The position numbers and the translations under genes were made by a program. This document shows positions 6,522 through 17,371 of a DNA stretch of 58,643 nucleotides, piece by piece. Numbering within the stretch: the first letter of the stretch is position 1; the number at the start of each line of letters is the position of its first letter. The notes beneath the pieces were generated by a model. It saw only the letters and a list, made by a program, of their open reading frames with translations, did no database searches and had not been told where the DNA came from. Source of the stretch: Methyloversatilis discipulorum (GTDB lineage Bacteria > Pseudomonadota > Gammaproteobacteria > Burkholderiales > Rhodocyclaceae); assembly GCF_018780585.1 (NCBI RefSeq), contig NZ_JADMJL010000036.1, positions 1 to 58,643 of the forward strand. The letters are read 5' to 3'.

Positions 6522-9209
6522 ATGACCTTGTCGAGAGGCCTCCTGTCCGGTTTTTTCGGCCCGCTCCGCACACCCGGTCGCTTCCGTGCGCGCCTGGCGC
6601 TTGGCGTGGCGGCGCTCTGGGTGCCCGGGGCCTTTGTCCTGATCGACCACCCCTGGGTGGCCCAGGTCGGCTGGCTGGCCTGGTGCGTGGCCTGCGGCGT
6701 CTGGCTGGTACGTGCCGCGTCGGCGTCGCAGCCGGCCGAGCCTGTGGCCGTGCCGGCCGACGATACGGCCGAACTGCTGCACGACTTGCCGATGCCCGCC
6801 TGCATCTGCTCGCTGCCCGACGGCTGCATGCGCGAGCTCAATGCGGCGCTCGCCACGATGGCCAACGAGGCGGCCGATGCGCTGTGCGGTCGCAGCATCG
6901 TGGAGTTCTGCCAGAACGCCGAGGACAGATCGCGCGTGGTCGAAGTGCTGGCGCAGGGGCGCGGCACCGATGACGTCGAACTGCCGCTGCGCCGCAGTGA
7001 TGGCTCGGTGCGCTGGGTGTCGGCGGCCACCCGTCCGGTTTCCCATCAGGGGCTGCCGGCACTGCTGGTCATCTGCCACGACATCACCGGACACAAGCAG
7101 GCCGAGCGCTCGCTGGCCGCCAGCGAGGAGCGTTTCCGCGTGCTGCTCGGTGCGCTGTCGGAGGCGGTCGTGCTCTACGACGCGCAGGCCCGGGTGCTGA
7201 CCAGCAACCGCTCGGCCGAATCCTGTGCCTGGCTCGACGCGGCACACGCTGGTCTGCCTGGCGGCGGCGACGAATTCACGCTGTGCGATGAACAGGGGCG
7301 GTCGCTGGCGCGCGACATGCACCCGGTCATCCGGTCGCTGGCTGATGGTCTGCCGGCGCGCGACGTGGTGATCGGTGCCGAGAGCGCGTCCGGTCAGATG
7401 CGCTGGCTGACCGTCAACACGCAGCCGCTGTTCCACGCCGGCAGCAAGCGGCCGTACGCCGTGGTGGCGTCCTATTCCGATCTCACCGCGCGCATTCGCG
7501 CCGAGCGTGCGCTGCGCGCCAGCGAGCAGCGCTACGCACTGGCCCTGCGCGGCATGAACGAGGGGCTGGCCGAGTGGATCACCGGCAGCGACCGCATGTA
7601 TGTGTCGCCACGTCTGTCGCAGATCATGGGTTACGACGCGGGTGGCCGCCGCATGCGCGTGCGCGAGTTCGTCGCCGGCATTCACCCGCACGACCGCAAG
7701 GCCTGGTCGGCCATGGTTGCCAGCCATCTGAAGGGGCGCAGCGATCACTTCCAGCAGGAACTGCGCATGCGTCATGCCGACGGCGGTTACCGCTGGTTCC
7801 TGCTGCGTGGCGTCGCACAGCGCGACGCCAGCGGACGCAGCAGCCGCGTCGTCGGCACCGTGGCCGACATCACACTGCGCAAACGGCTGGAAGAGGTCGA
7901 TGTGGCCGAACGCGAACTGCTGTCGCTGATCGCCGCCGCCATGCCGCTGACCGAAGTGATGTCGCGTTTTGCGCGGCTGGTGTCCGGCCTGCTCAACGAG
8001 GACTCGATCTGCGCGGTGCTTACGCTGACACCGAATACGAGCGCCGTGGTCGATGTGGTTGGTGCGAATCTGCCGACTGTGCTTGGGGACTGGCTGCGCC
8101 GCAGTCCGGCCGGTGCCGACCATGATGGGCGCCTTCTCGAAACGCTGGCGGGGCGCCGTCCGCTGTTGTGCGAGGATGTTCAGGCGTCGCCCGATCTCGA
8201 GGGCTGTCGTGCGCTGTTCGCCGCCGAGGGCGTGCGTGCGTTGTGGGCGCTGCCGCTGGCGGCGCAGGACGGCGCAGTGCTGGGCGGACTGATCATCCTG
8301 CACCCGCAGGCCTGGCGGCCCGGGCGGGCGGACGAGAACGTGATCGAGCGGCTGGTCGACATTGCCCAGCTGGCGCTCGAACGGGCGCGCGCCGAGCGCC
8401 AGGTGCGCGAACTGAACGAATCGCTGGAGCGCCGCGTGGCCGAGCGCACCACGTTGCTGGAGCAGGCAAACAGCGAACTGGAAGCCTTCTCATACTCGGT
8501 GTCGCACGATCTGCGCAGCCCGCTGCGGGCGATCAACGGCTTCGCGCACCTGCTGGCCGAGCACGCCGGCGCGGCGCTGGACGACGAAGGGCGCGACATG
8601 CTGGAGCGCATACAGCGCGGCGCCACGCGCATGGGTCTGCTGATCGACGACATCCTGCATTTCTCGCGGGTGTCGCGCGTCGACATGGCGCACAGCGAAA
8701 TCAATCTGGATACGCTGGCGGCCCATGTCGTCGCCGATCTGGCCGAACAGTACCCGGCGGCCAGCGTCGAACTGTCGCCGCTGGGGCATGCCAGCGGCGA
8801 CCCGTCCATGCTGCGGCAGGTGTTCGTTAACCTGATAGGCAATGCGCTGAAGTTCTCGTCGCGCAGCCCGCAACCGCGGGTCGAGGTGTTCGTCGAGAGC
8901 CGGCGCGGCATCGCGGCGATCTGCGTGCGCGACAATGGGGTCGGCTTCGATCCGGCCTACGCCGATCGCCTGTTCGGCGTGTTCCAGCGCATGCATGGCG
9001 CGGAAGAGTTTCCGGGCACCGGGGTGGGGCTCGCGATCGTCAAGCGCATCGTCGAGCGGCACGGCGGCGTCATCGGCGTCGAGGCGGCGCCGGGGCGCGG
9101 CGCCACCTTCCGTTTCACGCTGGCGGGCTTTCGTCCGTTCGATCAGGCGGACGCCGTGCCGGCCGACGCACCGGCACGGACCGGGACGGTACCGCGTACC
9201 GGCACCTGA
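6522..9209 (+). CDS. Multi-PAS/GAF sensor histidine kinase, orphan
   Basis: An 895-residue hybrid-free sensor kinase. Two N-terminal hydrophobic helices (about 22-65) anchor it. Three PAS-like modules follow (about 85-195, 200-328 and 332-455, the last with a PAC-type ending VVGTVADITLRKR). A GAF-like domain spans about 460-615 and leads into a coiled linker. The HisKA domain has His662 in SYSVSHDLRSPLRAINGF, and the HATPase carries N, G1 (DNGVGF) and G2 (GTGVGLAIVKRIVERHGG) boxes. The LRSPLRAINGF context resembles phytochrome-like kinases. No response regulator lies beside it, so its partner is unknown. The start at 6522 is preferred over an upstream ATG at 6453 because CTGGAG sits about 6 bases before it. 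It is divergent from narX. The signal sensed cannot be read from the sequence. Confidence 0.85.
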   Translation: MTLSRGLLSGFFGPLRTPGRFRARLALGVAALWVPGAFVLIDHPWVAQVGWLAWCVACGVWLVRAASASQPAEPVAVPADDTAELLHDLPMPACICSLPDGCMRELNAALATMANEAADALCGRSIVEFCQNAEDRSRVVEVLAQGRGTDDVELPLRRSDGSVRWVSAATRPVSHQGLPALLVICHDITGHKQAERSLAASEERFRVLLGALSEAVVLYDAQARVLTSNRSAESCAWLDAAHAGLPGGGDEFTLCDEQGRSLARDMHPVIRSLADGLPARDVVIGAESASGQMRWLTVNTQPLFHAGSKRPYAVVASYSDLTARIRAERALRASEQRYALALRGMNEGLAEWITGSDRMYVSPRLSQIMGYDAGGRRMRVREFVAGIHPHDRKAWSAMVASHLKGRSDHFQQELRMRHADGGYRWFLLRGVAQRDASGRSSRVVGTVADITLRKRLEEVDVAERELLSLIAAAMPLTEVMSRFARLVSGLLNEDSICAVLTLTPNTSAVVDVVGANLPTVLGDWLRRSPAGADHDGRLLETLAGRRPLLCEDVQASPDLEGCRALFAAEGVRALWALPLAAQDGAVLGGLIILHPQAWRPGRADENVIERLVDIAQLALERARAERQVRELNESLERRVAERTTLLEQANSELEAFSYSVSHDLRSPLRAINGFAHLLAEHAGAALDDEGRDMLERIQRGATRMGLLIDDILHFSRVSRVDMAHSEINLDTLAAHVVADLAEQYPAASVELSPLGHASGDPSMLRQVFVNLIGNALKFSSRSPQPRVEVFVESRRGIAAICVRDNGVGFDPAYADRLFGVFQRMHGAEEFPGTGVGLAIVKRIVERHGGVIGVEAAPGRGATFRFTLAGFRPFDQADAVPADAPARTGTVPRTGT

Positions 9210-9226
9210 GAACGACAGAAGCGAAA

Positions 9227-9258
9227 ACGGAGCGGTCCGCCAGGGCGGAGCGCTCCGT
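9227..9258 (-). terminator. Rho-independent terminator after purC
   Basis: A long GC-rich hairpin with outer arms ACGGAGCG and CGCTCCGT is followed, on the leftward strand, by TTTT. It lies between the convergent stops of the orphan kinase and purC. It may act on both strands, although the rightward side lacks a T-run. Confidence 0.6.
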
Positions 9259-9279
9259 TGTGTCGGGGCGGAAGGCGGG

Positions 9280-10161
9280 TCAGCCGATCAGCCGCGTCAG
9301 CGCCTCACGGTACTTGTCGCCGGTGCGCTGGATGATGTCGGCCGGCAGGCGCGGGCCCGGCGCAGTCTTGTTCCAGTCCAGCGTTTCCAGGTAGTCGCGC
9401 ACGAACTGCTTGTCGAAGGACGGTGGATTGCTGCCTTCCTGGTACTGGTCGGCCGGCCAGAAGCGCGACGAATCCGGCGTCAGTGCCTCGTCGATCAGGA
9501 TCAGATTGCCGTCCGCGTCGAGGCCGAACTCGAACTTGGTGTCGGCGATGATGATGCCGCGGCTCTTCGCGTAGTCGGCGGCCGCGCTGTACAGCGCGAT
9601 CGCGGTGTCGCGCACCTTGGCCGCCATGGCGGCACCGATCAGCGCTTCGGTCTGGGCATAACTGATGTTCTCGTCGTGGTCGCCCACCGCCGCCTTGGTG
9701 GCCGGCGTGAAAATCGGCGACGGCAGCTTCGAGGCCATGCGCAGACCGTGCGGCAACTGCACGCCGCACACGGAACCGGTGCGAGAGTAGTCGCCCCAGC
9801 CGGAACCGATCAGGTAGCCGCGCACGACCGCTTCGATCGGCAGCGGCTTGAGCCGCCGCACGACGATGGCACGGCCTTCGACCTGATCGCGTTCGTCCGC
9901 GGTCACCACCGACTCCGGCGCGATGCCGGTCAGGTGGTTGGGCGATACGCCGGCCAGCTTGCCGAACCAGAAGTTCGAAACGGCCGTCAGCACCTTGCCC
10001 TTGCCCGGGATGGGGTCGGGCAGGATGACGTCGAACGCCGACAGGCGATCGGTGGTGACGATGAGCATCTTCTCGTCGTCGATCGCGTAGATGTCACGGA
10101 CCTTGCCGCGGGCGATCAGCGGCAGGCTCTTGATGCTGGATTCGAACAGTGCGTCGGCCAT
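9280..10161 (-). CDS. purC: SAICAR synthetase (phosphoribosylaminoimidazole-succinocarboxamide synthase)
   Basis: A 293-residue enzyme of de novo purine synthesis. It joins CAIR and aspartate with ATP to give SAICAR. The N-terminus [33 protein letters not shown] is the highly conserved SAICAR-synthetase opening, and [14 protein letters not shown] and FEFG are further family blocks. The length fits the longer form seen in many proteobacteria. It sits 30 bases downstream of fba as the last gene of the leftward carbon-metabolism cluster, and a terminator follows. Placing a purine gene behind aldolase is a positional link rather than a pathway one. Confidence 0.95.
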   Translation of the reverse strand: MADALFESSIKSLPLIARGKVRDIYAIDDEKMLIVTTDRLSAFDVILPDPIPGKGKVLTAVSNFWFGKLAGVSPNHLTGIAPESVVTADERDQVEGRAIVVRRLKPLPIEAVVRGYLIGSGWGDYSRTGSVCGVQLPHGLRMASKLPSPIFTPATKAAVGDHDENISYAQTEALIGAAMAAKVRDTAIALYSAAADYAKSRGIIIADTKFEFGLDADGNLILIDEALTPDSSRFWPADQYQEGSNPPSFDKQFVRDYLETLDWNKTAPGPRLPADIIQRTGDKYREALTRLIG

Positions 10162-10191
10162 TTCGATCTTCGTTGCGGTCTTCGGTAAGGA

Positions 10192-11256
10192 TCAGTTGAC
10201 GGTCTGGGCCAGCTTGCCGCTGGCGTACTGGCGGGCGATCTCGTCGAGCGGGATGGCCTTGATCTTGCTGCCCTGGCCTTCGCAACCGAACTGCAGATAA
10301 CGTTCCTTGCAGATCAGCTTGGCCGCCTCGCGGGCCGGCTTCAGCCATTCGCGGGCGTCGAACTTGTCCGGGTTCTCGGCCAGGAACTTGCGCACCGCGC
10401 CGGTCATCGCCAGGCGGATGTCGGTGTCGATGTTGATCTTGCGCACGCCGTACTTGATCGCTTCCTGGATTTCCTCGACCGGCACGCCGTAGGTTTCCTT
10501 CATCTTGCCGCCGTACTGGTTGATGATGGCCAGCAGGTCCTGCGGCACCGACGACGAACCGTGCATCACCAGGTGCGTGTTCGGGATGCGCTTGTTGATT
10601 TCCTTGACGCGCGAGATCGCCAGGATGTCGCCGGTCGGCTTGCGGGTGAACTTGTAGGCGCCGTGGCTGGTGCCGATGGCGATGGCCAGCGCGTCCAGCT
10701 GGGTGGCCTTGACGAACTGGGCGGCTTCTTCCGGGTCGGTCAGCAGCGACGAGTGGTCCAGCTTGCCTTCGGCGCCGTGGCCGTCTTCCTCGCCGGCCAT
10801 GCCGGTTTCGAGCGAGCCGAGGCAGCCCAGCTCGCCTTCGACCGTGACGCCGACCTTGTGCGCCATGTCGACCACGCGGCGGGTGACGTCGACGTTGTAG
10901 TCGAAGGAGGCCGGGGTCTTGCCGTCTTCCTTCAGCGAGCCGTCCATCATGACCGAGCCGAAGCCCAGATCGATGGCGCCCTGACAGATCGCCGGCGACT
11001 GGCCGTGATCCTGGTGCATCACCAGCGGGATGTGCGGATAGGCTTCGACCGCGGCCTGGATCAGGTGCTTGATGAAGCTCTCGCCGGCGTACTTGCGGGC
11101 ACCGGCACTGGCCTGCAGGATGACCGGGGCGCCGACTTCGTCGGCGGCGCTCATCACCGCCTGCACCTGCTCGAGATTGTTCACGTTGAATGCCGGCAGG
11201 CCGTAGCCGTTTTCGGCGGCGTGGTCGAGCAGTTGGCGCATGGATACCAGAGGCAT
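10192..11256 (-). CDS. fba: Fructose-bisphosphate aldolase, class II
   Basis: A 354-residue zinc-dependent aldolase that interconverts fructose 1,6-bisphosphate with dihydroxyacetone phosphate and glyceraldehyde 3-phosphate. In the Calvin cycle it can also form sedoheptulose bisphosphate. Visible features are the metal-ligand motif VMHQDHG and the following conserved block with SVMMDGS, the GTSHGAYKF region, and [10 protein letters not shown] with a zinc-binding His. This is the Calvin-cycle (CbbA) subgroup by context. It starts 17 bases after pyk ends, with a CAGGAGAAA ribosome-binding site, and is followed by purC, so co-transcription is likely. Confidence 0.95.
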   Translation of the reverse strand: MPLVSMRQLLDHAAENGYGLPAFNVNNLEQVQAVMSAADEVGAPVILQASAGARKYAGESFIKHLIQAAVEAYPHIPLVMHQDHGQSPAICQGAIDLGFGSVMMDGSLKEDGKTPASFDYNVDVTRRVVDMAHKVGVTVEGELGCLGSLETGMAGEEDGHGAEGKLDHSSLLTDPEEAAQFVKATQLDALAIAIGTSHGAYKFTRKPTGDILAISRVKEINKRIPNTHLVMHGSSSVPQDLLAIINQYGGKMKETYGVPVEEIQEAIKYGVRKINIDTDIRLAMTGAVRKFLAENPDKFDAREWLKPAREAAKLICKERYLQFGCEGQGSKIKAIPLDEIARQYASGKLAQTVN

Positions 11257-11273
11257 GAGTTTCTCCTGCGAGT

Positions 11274-12722
11274 TCAGATTACGGTGGAGAGTTGACGATA
11301 CTCCCCGACCTTGACGATTTTCAGTGTATTGGTACCGCCCGGAACGCCAATAGGCTCGCCGAAGGACAGCACGATGAGGTCACCGACCTTCACGGCACCG
11401 CTGCGCAGCAGTTCGGCCTCGGCGTCGATCAGCATGCGGTCGCGGTCGGCGTCCGGATCGAGCTTGATCATCAGCGGCGTCACGCCACGGTACATCGACA
11501 ACTTGTAACGGGTGCGCACTTCCGGTGTCAGCGCGTAAATGGGCACGCCGCTGTTCAGGCGCGACATCCACAGCGAGGTCGAGCCGGACTGCGTCAGCGT
11601 GGCGATCGCCTTCACTTTCAGGTGGAAGGCCGAGAACAGTGCGGCCATCGCGATCGACTGGTCGATGCGGGTGAATACGCGCTGCAGGAATTCCTGATCC
11701 AGCTTCACCTCGGCCGATTTCTCGGCTTCGATGCAGATGCGGCTCATCGCCTCGACCGTTTCGACCGGGTACTGGCCGGAGGCGGTTTCGGCCGACAGCA
11801 TGACGGCGTCGGTGCCATCGAGCACCGCGTTGGCGACGTCCGACACTTCGGCGCGGGTGGGCACCGGGCTGCTGATCATCGATTCCATCATCTGCGTGGC
11901 GGTGATGACCAGCTTGTTCATTTCGCGCGACACGCGAATGATGCGCTTCTGCATCGCCGGTACGGCCGCGTCGCCCACTTCGACCGCGAGGTCGCCGCGC
12001 GCCACCATGGCGCCGTCCGACGCTTCGAGAATCTCCTCGAGCGCGGGGATCGCCTCGACGCGCTCGATCTTGGCGATCAGTTGCGCGTTGGAGCCGGCCG
12101 CGCGCAGCAGATCACGCGCCTGCCTCATGTCGGCGCCGCTCTTCGGGAAGCTCACCGCGACGAAGTCGACATTCAGCGACGCCGCCACCTTGATGTCTTC
12201 CATGTCCTTCGCGGTCAGCGCTGGCGCCGACAGGCCGCCGCCCTGGCGGTTGATGCCCTTGTTGTTCGACAGCTCGCCGCCGTGGCGCACCGTGCAGTGG
12301 ATCTGCGTGTCGGTGACCGACTTCACGTCCATCACGATGCGACCGTCGTCGAGCAGCAGTACGGCACCCGGTTCGACATCGTTTACCAGTTCCGGATAGT
12401 CCAGACCGACATGGTCGGCGTCGCCGAGCTGGCACTCGATGTCGAACACGAACTTCTGGCCGGCCTTCAGCAGCACCTTGCTGCCGGCGAACTTGCCGAC
12501 GCGGATCTTCGGGCCCTGCAGATCGGCCATGATGCCGACCGTGCGGCCGACCTTGGCGCAGACCGCGTGCAGCGTTTCGACGCGCGCACGGTGGTCGTCC
12601 GCCTTGCCATGCGAAAAGTTGAGCCGCACGACATCGACCCCGGCCTCGACCAGGCGGGTGAGCGTGGCCAGGTCGCTGGAAGCGGGGCCGAGTGTGGCGA
12701 CGATTTTGGTGAAGCGATGCAT
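11274..12722 (-). CDS. pyk: Pyruvate kinase
   Basis: A 482-residue pyruvate kinase converting phosphoenolpyruvate and ADP to pyruvate and ATP. It begins [36 protein letters not shown], the conserved substrate- and potassium-binding start. It then carries [13 protein letters not shown] and the active-site signature [11 protein letters not shown] (Lys and Glu). [12 protein letters not shown] and [10 protein letters not shown] complete the catalytic barrel, and the C-terminal allosteric domain is intact. Its place inside a Calvin-cycle gene string (pgk-pyk-fba) is common in betaproteobacteria. The 45-base gap after pgk suggests one transcript. Confidence 0.96.
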   Translation of the reverse strand: MHRFTKIVATLGPASSDLATLTRLVEAGVDVVRLNFSHGKADDHRARVETLHAVCAKVGRTVGIMADLQGPKIRVGKFAGSKVLLKAGQKFVFDIECQLGDADHVGLDYPELVNDVEPGAVLLLDDGRIVMDVKSVTDTQIHCTVRHGGELSNNKGINRQGGGLSAPALTAKDMEDIKVAASLNVDFVAVSFPKSGADMRQARDLLRAAGSNAQLIAKIERVEAIPALEEILEASDGAMVARGDLAVEVGDAAVPAMQKRIIRVSREMNKLVITATQMMESMISSPVPTRAEVSDVANAVLDGTDAVMLSAETASGQYPVETVEAMSRICIEAEKSAEVKLDQEFLQRVFTRIDQSIAMAALFSAFHLKVKAIATLTQSGSTSLWMSRLNSGVPIYALTPEVRTRYKLSMYRGVTPLMIKLDPDADRDRMLIDAEAELLRSGAVKVGDLIVLSFGEPIGVPGGTNTLKIVKVGEYRQLSTVI

Positions 12723-12767
12723 GGCTGGGCGGACTCCTCGTTGTTTTGTATGCGCGTTCTGTAATGT

Positions 12768-13934
12768 TCAGCCGTTGGCGCGCTTGAGCAGGATATCGAC
12801 TGCCGGCAGCGTCTTGCCCTCGAGGAATTCGAGGAAGGCGCCGCCGCCGGTCGAGATATAGCTCACCTGGTCGGCAATCCCGTATTTTGCGATGGCGGCG
12901 AGCGTGTCGCCACCACCTGCGATCGAATAGGCCTTCGATTCGGCGATCGCGCGGGCCACCGTTTCGGTGCCGTGACCGAATGCGTCGAACTCGAACACGC
13001 CGACCGGGCCGTTCCACACGACCGTACCGGCGGCCTTCAGCGTTTCCGCCAGCTTGGCCGCGGCCTTCGGACCGATGTCCAGAATCATGTCGTCGTCGGC
13101 CACGTCATCGACCGCCTTGACCGTGGCTTCGGCGTCGGCGGCGAAGGCCTTCGCACATACGACATCTTCCGGCAGCGGCACGTTCGTCTTGGCCATCACG
13201 CGCTTTGCAGCGTCGACCAGGTCGGCTTCGGCCAGCGACTTGCCGATCTTCTTGCCGGCAGCCAGCAGGAAGGTGTTGGCGATGCCGCCGCCGACGATGA
13301 GCTGGTCGACCTTGTCGGCCAGGTTTTCCAGCAGCGTGAGCTTGGTCGATACCTTGGAACCGGCGACGATGGCCGCCAGCGGGCGGGCCGGCTGGCCCAG
13401 CGCCTTGCCCAGCGCGTCCAGCTCGCTCGCCATCAGCGGGCCGGCGCAGGCGATCGGGGCGTACTGGCCCATGCCGAAGGTGGTCGCTTCGGCACGGTGA
13501 GCGGTGCCGAAGGCGTCGTTCACCCACACGTCGCACAGCGCGGCGAGCTTCTTCGACAGCGCATCGTCGCACTTCTTCTCGCCCTTGTTGGCGCGGCAGT
13601 TCTCCAGCAGCACCACTTCGCCCGGCGCGACCTGCACGCCATCGACCCAGTTCGCCACCAGCTTCACTTCGAAGCCCAGCAGTTCCGACATGCGGCGGGC
13701 GATCGGCGCCAGCGAGTCTTCCGGCTTCAGTTCGCCTTCGGTCGGACGACCGAGGTGGGAGGTGACCATGACGGCGGCGCCGGCGTCGCGGGCGGCGCGG
13801 ATGGCCGGCAGCGAGGCGCGGATGCGCGTGTCTTCGGTGATATTGCCGGCGTCGTCCTGCGGTACGTTCAGGTCGGAGCGGATGAATACCCGCTTGCCCT
13901 TGAGATCGAGATCGGAAAGTCGCTTGAACTGCAT
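12768..13934 (-). CDS. pgk: Phosphoglycerate kinase
   Basis: A 388-residue two-domain kinase that interconverts 1,3-bisphosphoglycerate plus ADP and 3-phosphoglycerate plus ATP. N-domain substrate motifs are [11 protein letters not shown] and [12 protein letters not shown]. The C-domain nucleotide motifs include [32 protein letters not shown] and the closing [12 protein letters not shown] and [15 protein letters not shown]. The length is normal. It is separated from gap by a terminator-like hairpin, so part of its transcription may start in the 115-base gap. Confidence 0.97.
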   Translation of the reverse strand: MQFKRLSDLDLKGKRVFIRSDLNVPQDDAGNITEDTRIRASLPAIRAARDAGAAVMVTSHLGRPTEGELKPEDSLAPIARRMSELLGFEVKLVANWVDGVQVAPGEVVLLENCRANKGEKKCDDALSKKLAALCDVWVNDAFGTAHRAEATTFGMGQYAPIACAGPLMASELDALGKALGQPARPLAAIVAGSKVSTKLTLLENLADKVDQLIVGGGIANTFLLAAGKKIGKSLAEADLVDAAKRVMAKTNVPLPEDVVCAKAFAADAEATVKAVDDVADDDMILDIGPKAAAKLAETLKAAGTVVWNGPVGVFEFDAFGHGTETVARAIAESKAYSIAGGGDTLAAIAKYGIADQVSYISTGGGAFLEFLEGKTLPAVDILLKRANG

Positions 13935-13991
13935 GATGAATCCTCCGCGCGGTGCGTGATGAGCGTGATCGAGTGGATTTTCGGGAAGGGG

Positions 13992-14033
13992 AAAAACGAA
14001 GCGGGGCAGGGGCGCACGCGCCCGAACCCCGCT
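13992..14033 (-). terminator. Terminator between gap and pgk
   Basis: On the leftward strand a hairpin with arms AGCGGGG and CCCCGCT, plus an inner GGGCGC/GCGCCC stem, is followed after four bases by TTTTT. It begins 17 bases after the gap stop codon. It should reduce read-through from gap into pgk. Confidence 0.6.
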
Positions 14034-14049
14034 CGTCGATGCCGTGTCC

Positions 14050-15066
14050 TTACTTGGCGCTCATCAGCGCGACGGTGGTGTCCAGCATGCGGTTGGAGAA
14101 GCCCCACTCGTTGTCGTACCAGGACAGCACCTTGACCAGCTTGCCGTCGGCCGACACGCGGGTCTGGGTCGAGTCGAACACGCTCGAACGCGGATCGTGG
14201 TTGAAGTCGATGCTCACCAGCGGCAGCGTGTTATAGCCGAGGATGCCGGCCAGTTCGCCTTCCGATGCGGCCTTCAGGATGGCGTTCACTTCATCCACCG
14301 TGGTGGCGCGCTTGGCGGTGAAGGTCAGGTCGACCACCGACACGTTGATGGTCGGCACGCGCATCGCGAAACCGTCCAGCTTGCCATTCAGTTCCGGCAG
14401 CACCAGACCGACCGCGGCGGCGGCGCCGGTCTTGGTCGGGATCATCGACTGCGTGGCGCTGCGGGCGCGGCGCAGGTCTTCGTGATAGACGTCGGTCAGC
14501 ACCTGGTCGTTAGTGAAGGCATGGATGGTGGTCATCAGGCCGGTTTCGATGCCGATCTTGTCGTTCAGCGGCTTGGCCAGCGGCGCCAGGCAGTTGGTCG
14601 TGCAGCTGGCGTTCGAAATGACGGTGTCGGTGGCCTTCAGCACGCCGTGGTTCACGCCATAGACGACGGTGGCGTCCACGTCCTTGCCGCCCGGGGCGGA
14701 AATGATCACCTTCTTGGCGCCGCCCTTCAGGTGGGCCGAGGCCTTTTCCTTGGTGGTGAAGAAGCCGGTGCATTCCATCACCACGTCGACGCCCAGTTCG
14801 CCCCACGGCAGTTCGGCCGGGTTGCGGTTGGCCAGCACGCGGATCTTGTCGCCATTCACCACCATGTAGTCGCCGTCGACGCTGACCGTGCCCGGGAACT
14901 TGCCGTGCGCGGTGTCGTACTGCGTCAGGTGCGCGTTGGTCTTCGGGTCGCCGAGGTCGTTGATCGCGACGATCTCGATGTCGTGGCGCTTGCCGCCTTC
15001 GTAGTGCGCACGCAGCACATTGCGGCCGATACGCCCGTAACCATTGATCGCAACCTTGATCGTCAT
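14050..15066 (-). CDS. gap: Glyceraldehyde-3-phosphate dehydrogenase, type I
   Basis: A 338-residue dehydrogenase that interconverts glyceraldehyde 3-phosphate and 1,3-bisphosphoglycerate. The NAD(P)-binding start [22 protein letters not shown], the catalytic cysteine box [19 protein letters not shown] and the closing [15 protein letters not shown] are all present. It lies between tkt and pgk on the same strand. A hairpin on the upstream side (15171-15200) and a terminator on the downstream side suggest it may form its own transcription unit in addition to read-through from the cbb promoter. Confidence 0.97.
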   Translation of the reverse strand: MTIKVAINGYGRIGRNVLRAHYEGGKRHDIEIVAINDLGDPKTNAHLTQYDTAHGKFPGTVSVDGDYMVVNGDKIRVLANRNPAELPWGELGVDVVMECTGFFTTKEKASAHLKGGAKKVIISAPGGKDVDATVVYGVNHGVLKATDTVISNASCTTNCLAPLAKPLNDKIGIETGLMTTIHAFTNDQVLTDVYHEDLRRARSATQSMIPTKTGAAAAVGLVLPELNGKLDGFAMRVPTINVSVVDLTFTAKRATTVDEVNAILKAASEGELAGILGYNTLPLVSIDFNHDPRSSVFDSTQTRVSADGKLVKVLSWYDNEWGFSNRMLDTTVALMSAK

Positions 15067-15170
15067 TTCAGCAACTCCCTCTCCGTTGGGTGTGGATTCA
15101 AGAAAAGTCTTCGATTGTGCGGCGCAACTTGTGGCTGCGCTGCGCCTAAATTGGCATTTGGAAACGCAAA

Positions 15171-15200
15171 CGCGGCGGATCGGGACTTCATTCCGCCGCG
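15171..15200 (-). terminator. Possible terminator or processing hairpin between tkt and gap
   Basis: Nine-base arms CGCGGCGGA and TCCGCCGCG enclose a 12-base loop. On the leftward strand the hairpin is followed by TTTGCGTTT, an interrupted T-run. It begins 7 bases after the tkt stop. It could be a leaky terminator or an mRNA-processing structure. Confidence 0.45.
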
Positions 15201-15207
15201 TCGGCGC

Positions 15208-17229
15208 TTACCTGCCAAGCAGTTGTCGTGCCGCCTGCGCCACCGCGTCGGCGGTGATGCCGAAAGCCTTGTACAGCTCGCCGGCCGGAGCGGACTCGCC
15301 GAAGTGGTCCAGACCCACCACGGCGCCTTCGAGACCGACGTACTTGCGCCACAGATCGGTCACGCCCGCTTCCACCGCGACGCGCGGAATGCCGCGCGGC
15401 AGCACGGTTTCGCGCCAGGCGGCGTCCTGACGGTCGAACACGCTGGTCGACGGCATCGACACCACGCGCACCGTGATGCCTTCCGCTTCCAGCGTCTTCT
15501 GTGCGGCCAGTGCCAGAGATACTTCCGAGCCCGTGGCGATCAGCACGGCTTCCACCTTGCCGGCCGCATCGGACAGCACGTAACCACCGCGCGCGATGGC
15601 GGCGGTGGTCGCGGCGTCGCGCGGAACGTGCGGCAGGTTCTGGCGCGAGAACATCATCGAGGTCGGGCCGTCGGCACGCTTGATCGCACTGGCCCAAGCC
15701 ACGGCGGATTCAACCGTGTCGCACGGACGCCAGACGTCCATGTTCGGCATCAGGCGCAGCGTGGCGGTCTGTTCCACCGGCTGGTGGGTCGGGCCGTCTT
15801 CGCCGAGGCCGATCGAGTCGTGCGTGAACACGAACACCTGACGCACCTTCATCAGCGCCGCCATGCGCAGCGCGTTGCGCGCGTACTCGGAGAACATCAG
15901 GAAGGTGGCGGTATAGGGGATGAAGCCGCCATGCAGCGCAATGCCGTTGGCGATGGCCGCCATGCCGAATTCGCGCACGCCGTAGTAGATGTAGTTGCCG
16001 CCCGGGTTCTTCGGCGAGATGCCCTTGGAGCCGGACCACAGCGTCAGGTTGGAACCGGCCAGGTCGGCCGAGCCGCCCAGCAGCTCCGGCAATGCCGGCG
16101 CGAACGCTTCGATGCAGTTCTGGCTGGCCTTGCGGCTGGCGATGTTCTCGGCCTTGCCGTCGAACTTCGCGATCGTGTCGGCGACCACCTCTTCGAAGTT
16201 GTCGGGCAGCGTGCCGCGCATGCGGCGGGTGAATTCGGCGGCCAGTTCCGGGTGTTCGGCGCTGTAGGCGGTGAAGCGGGCGGACCATTCCTCTTCCGCC
16301 TTCTTGCCGGCCGGACGGCCATCCCAGGCGGCGTACACGTCGGCCGGAATCTCGAACGGTGCGTGCGTCCAGCCAATGTGGGCGCGGGCGGCCTCGATTT
16401 CGGCGGCGCCGAGCGGCGCGCCGTGCACGTCGTGACCGCCGGCCTTGTTCGGCGAACCGAGGCCGATGACCGTGCGGCAGCAGATCAGCGTCGGGCGCGC
16501 CGTGTCGGCCTTGGCGGCGCGGATGGCGGCGTCGATGGCGGCGGCGTCATGGCCGTCGACCGCCGGGATGACCTGCCAGCCGTAGGCTTCGAAGCGCTTC
16601 GGCGTGTCGTCGGCGAACCAGCCCTTGACGTGGCCGTCGATCGAAATGCCGTTGTCGTCGTAGAACACGATCAGCTTGCCCAGACCCTGGGTGCCGGCCA
16701 GCGAACACGCCTCGTGCGAGATGCCTTCCATCAGGCAGCCGTCACCGGCAAAGGCATAGGTGTAGTGGTCGACCACCGTGTGGCCGGGGCGGTTGAACTG
16801 CGCCGCCATCGCCCGTTCGGCGATCGCCATGCCGACCGCGTTCGCAAGACCCTGGCCCAGCGGGCCGGTGGTGGTTTCGACGCCCGGCGCGTAGCCGTGC
16901 TCCGGGTGGCCTGGCGTCTTCGAGTGCAGCTGGCGGAAGGACTTGATGTCGTCGATCGACAGGTCGTAGCCGGAGAGGTGCAGCAGCGCGTACAGCAGCA
17001 TCGAGCCGTGGCCATTCGACAGCACGAAGCGGTCGCGGTCAGCCCAGTTCGGGTTGGCCGGGTTGTGCTTCAGGTGGTGACGCCACAGCACTTCGGCGAT
17101 CTCTGCCATGCCCATCGGGGCGCCGGGGTGACCGGAATTGGCTTTCTGCACGGCGTCCATCGCCAGGGCGCGGATTGCGCCGGTGATCGGGTTGAAGCCT
17201 GCTTTCGGGGTGATGGAGGGCGCGCTCAT
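15208..17229 (-). CDS. tkt: Transketolase
   Basis: A 673-residue thiamine-diphosphate enzyme that transfers two-carbon units between sugar phosphates in the Calvin and pentose-phosphate cycles. Domain order is normal. The N-terminal pyrophosphate domain has [25 protein letters not shown] and the cofactor motif [13 protein letters not shown]. The pyrimidine domain has the catalytic Glu block near [16 protein letters not shown] and [21 protein letters not shown]-terminal transferrin-like domain follows. It lies in the prk-tkt-gap part of the cluster. Either the tktA or the cbbT name would apply. Confidence 0.96.
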   Translation of the reverse strand: MSAPSITPKAGFNPITGAIRALAMDAVQKANSGHPGAPMGMAEIAEVLWRHHLKHNPANPNWADRDRFVLSNGHGSMLLYALLHLSGYDLSIDDIKSFRQLHSKTPGHPEHGYAPGVETTTGPLGQGLANAVGMAIAERAMAAQFNRPGHTVVDHYTYAFAGDGCLMEGISHEACSLAGTQGLGKLIVFYDDNGISIDGHVKGWFADDTPKRFEAYGWQVIPAVDGHDAAAIDAAIRAAKADTARPTLICCRTVIGLGSPNKAGGHDVHGAPLGAAEIEAARAHIGWTHAPFEIPADVYAAWDGRPAGKKAEEEWSARFTAYSAEHPELAAEFTRRMRGTLPDNFEEVVADTIAKFDGKAENIASRKASQNCIEAFAPALPELLGGSADLAGSNLTLWSGSKGISPKNPGGNYIYYGVREFGMAAIANGIALHGGFIPYTATFLMFSEYARNALRMAALMKVRQVFVFTHDSIGLGEDGPTHQPVEQTATLRLMPNMDVWRPCDTVESAVAWASAIKRADGPTSMMFSRQNLPHVPRDAATTAAIARGGYVLSDAAGKVEAVLIATGSEVSLALAAQKTLEAEGITVRVVSMPSTSVFDRQDAAWRETVLPRGIPRVAVEAGVTDLWRKYVGLEGAVVGLDHFGESAPAGELYKAFGITADAVAQAARQLLGR

Positions 17230-17371
17230 CAGAGGGGGTTCCGGCCGGAAAAACCCGCAATTATCCGCGAAAACAAGGGGTCACGCCAGCCGTGCTGCGG
17301 CGCAGGAAGGGCGCGGATCTGCCGGCGATCGGGGTGGAGCAGTGGCGGCAACAGCGGCGTTGCCGTGCTTT

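Noticed and set aside
4540-6525. Rightward open frame of 661 codons opposite narX
   Set aside because: narX has every expected domain and motif on the opposite strand. This frame has none and runs through the narX promoter.
6372-8303. Leftward open frame of 643 codons opposite the orphan kinase
   Set aside because: It shows no domain or motif, and its composition is that of an antisense frame. The kinase motifs on the other strand are complete.
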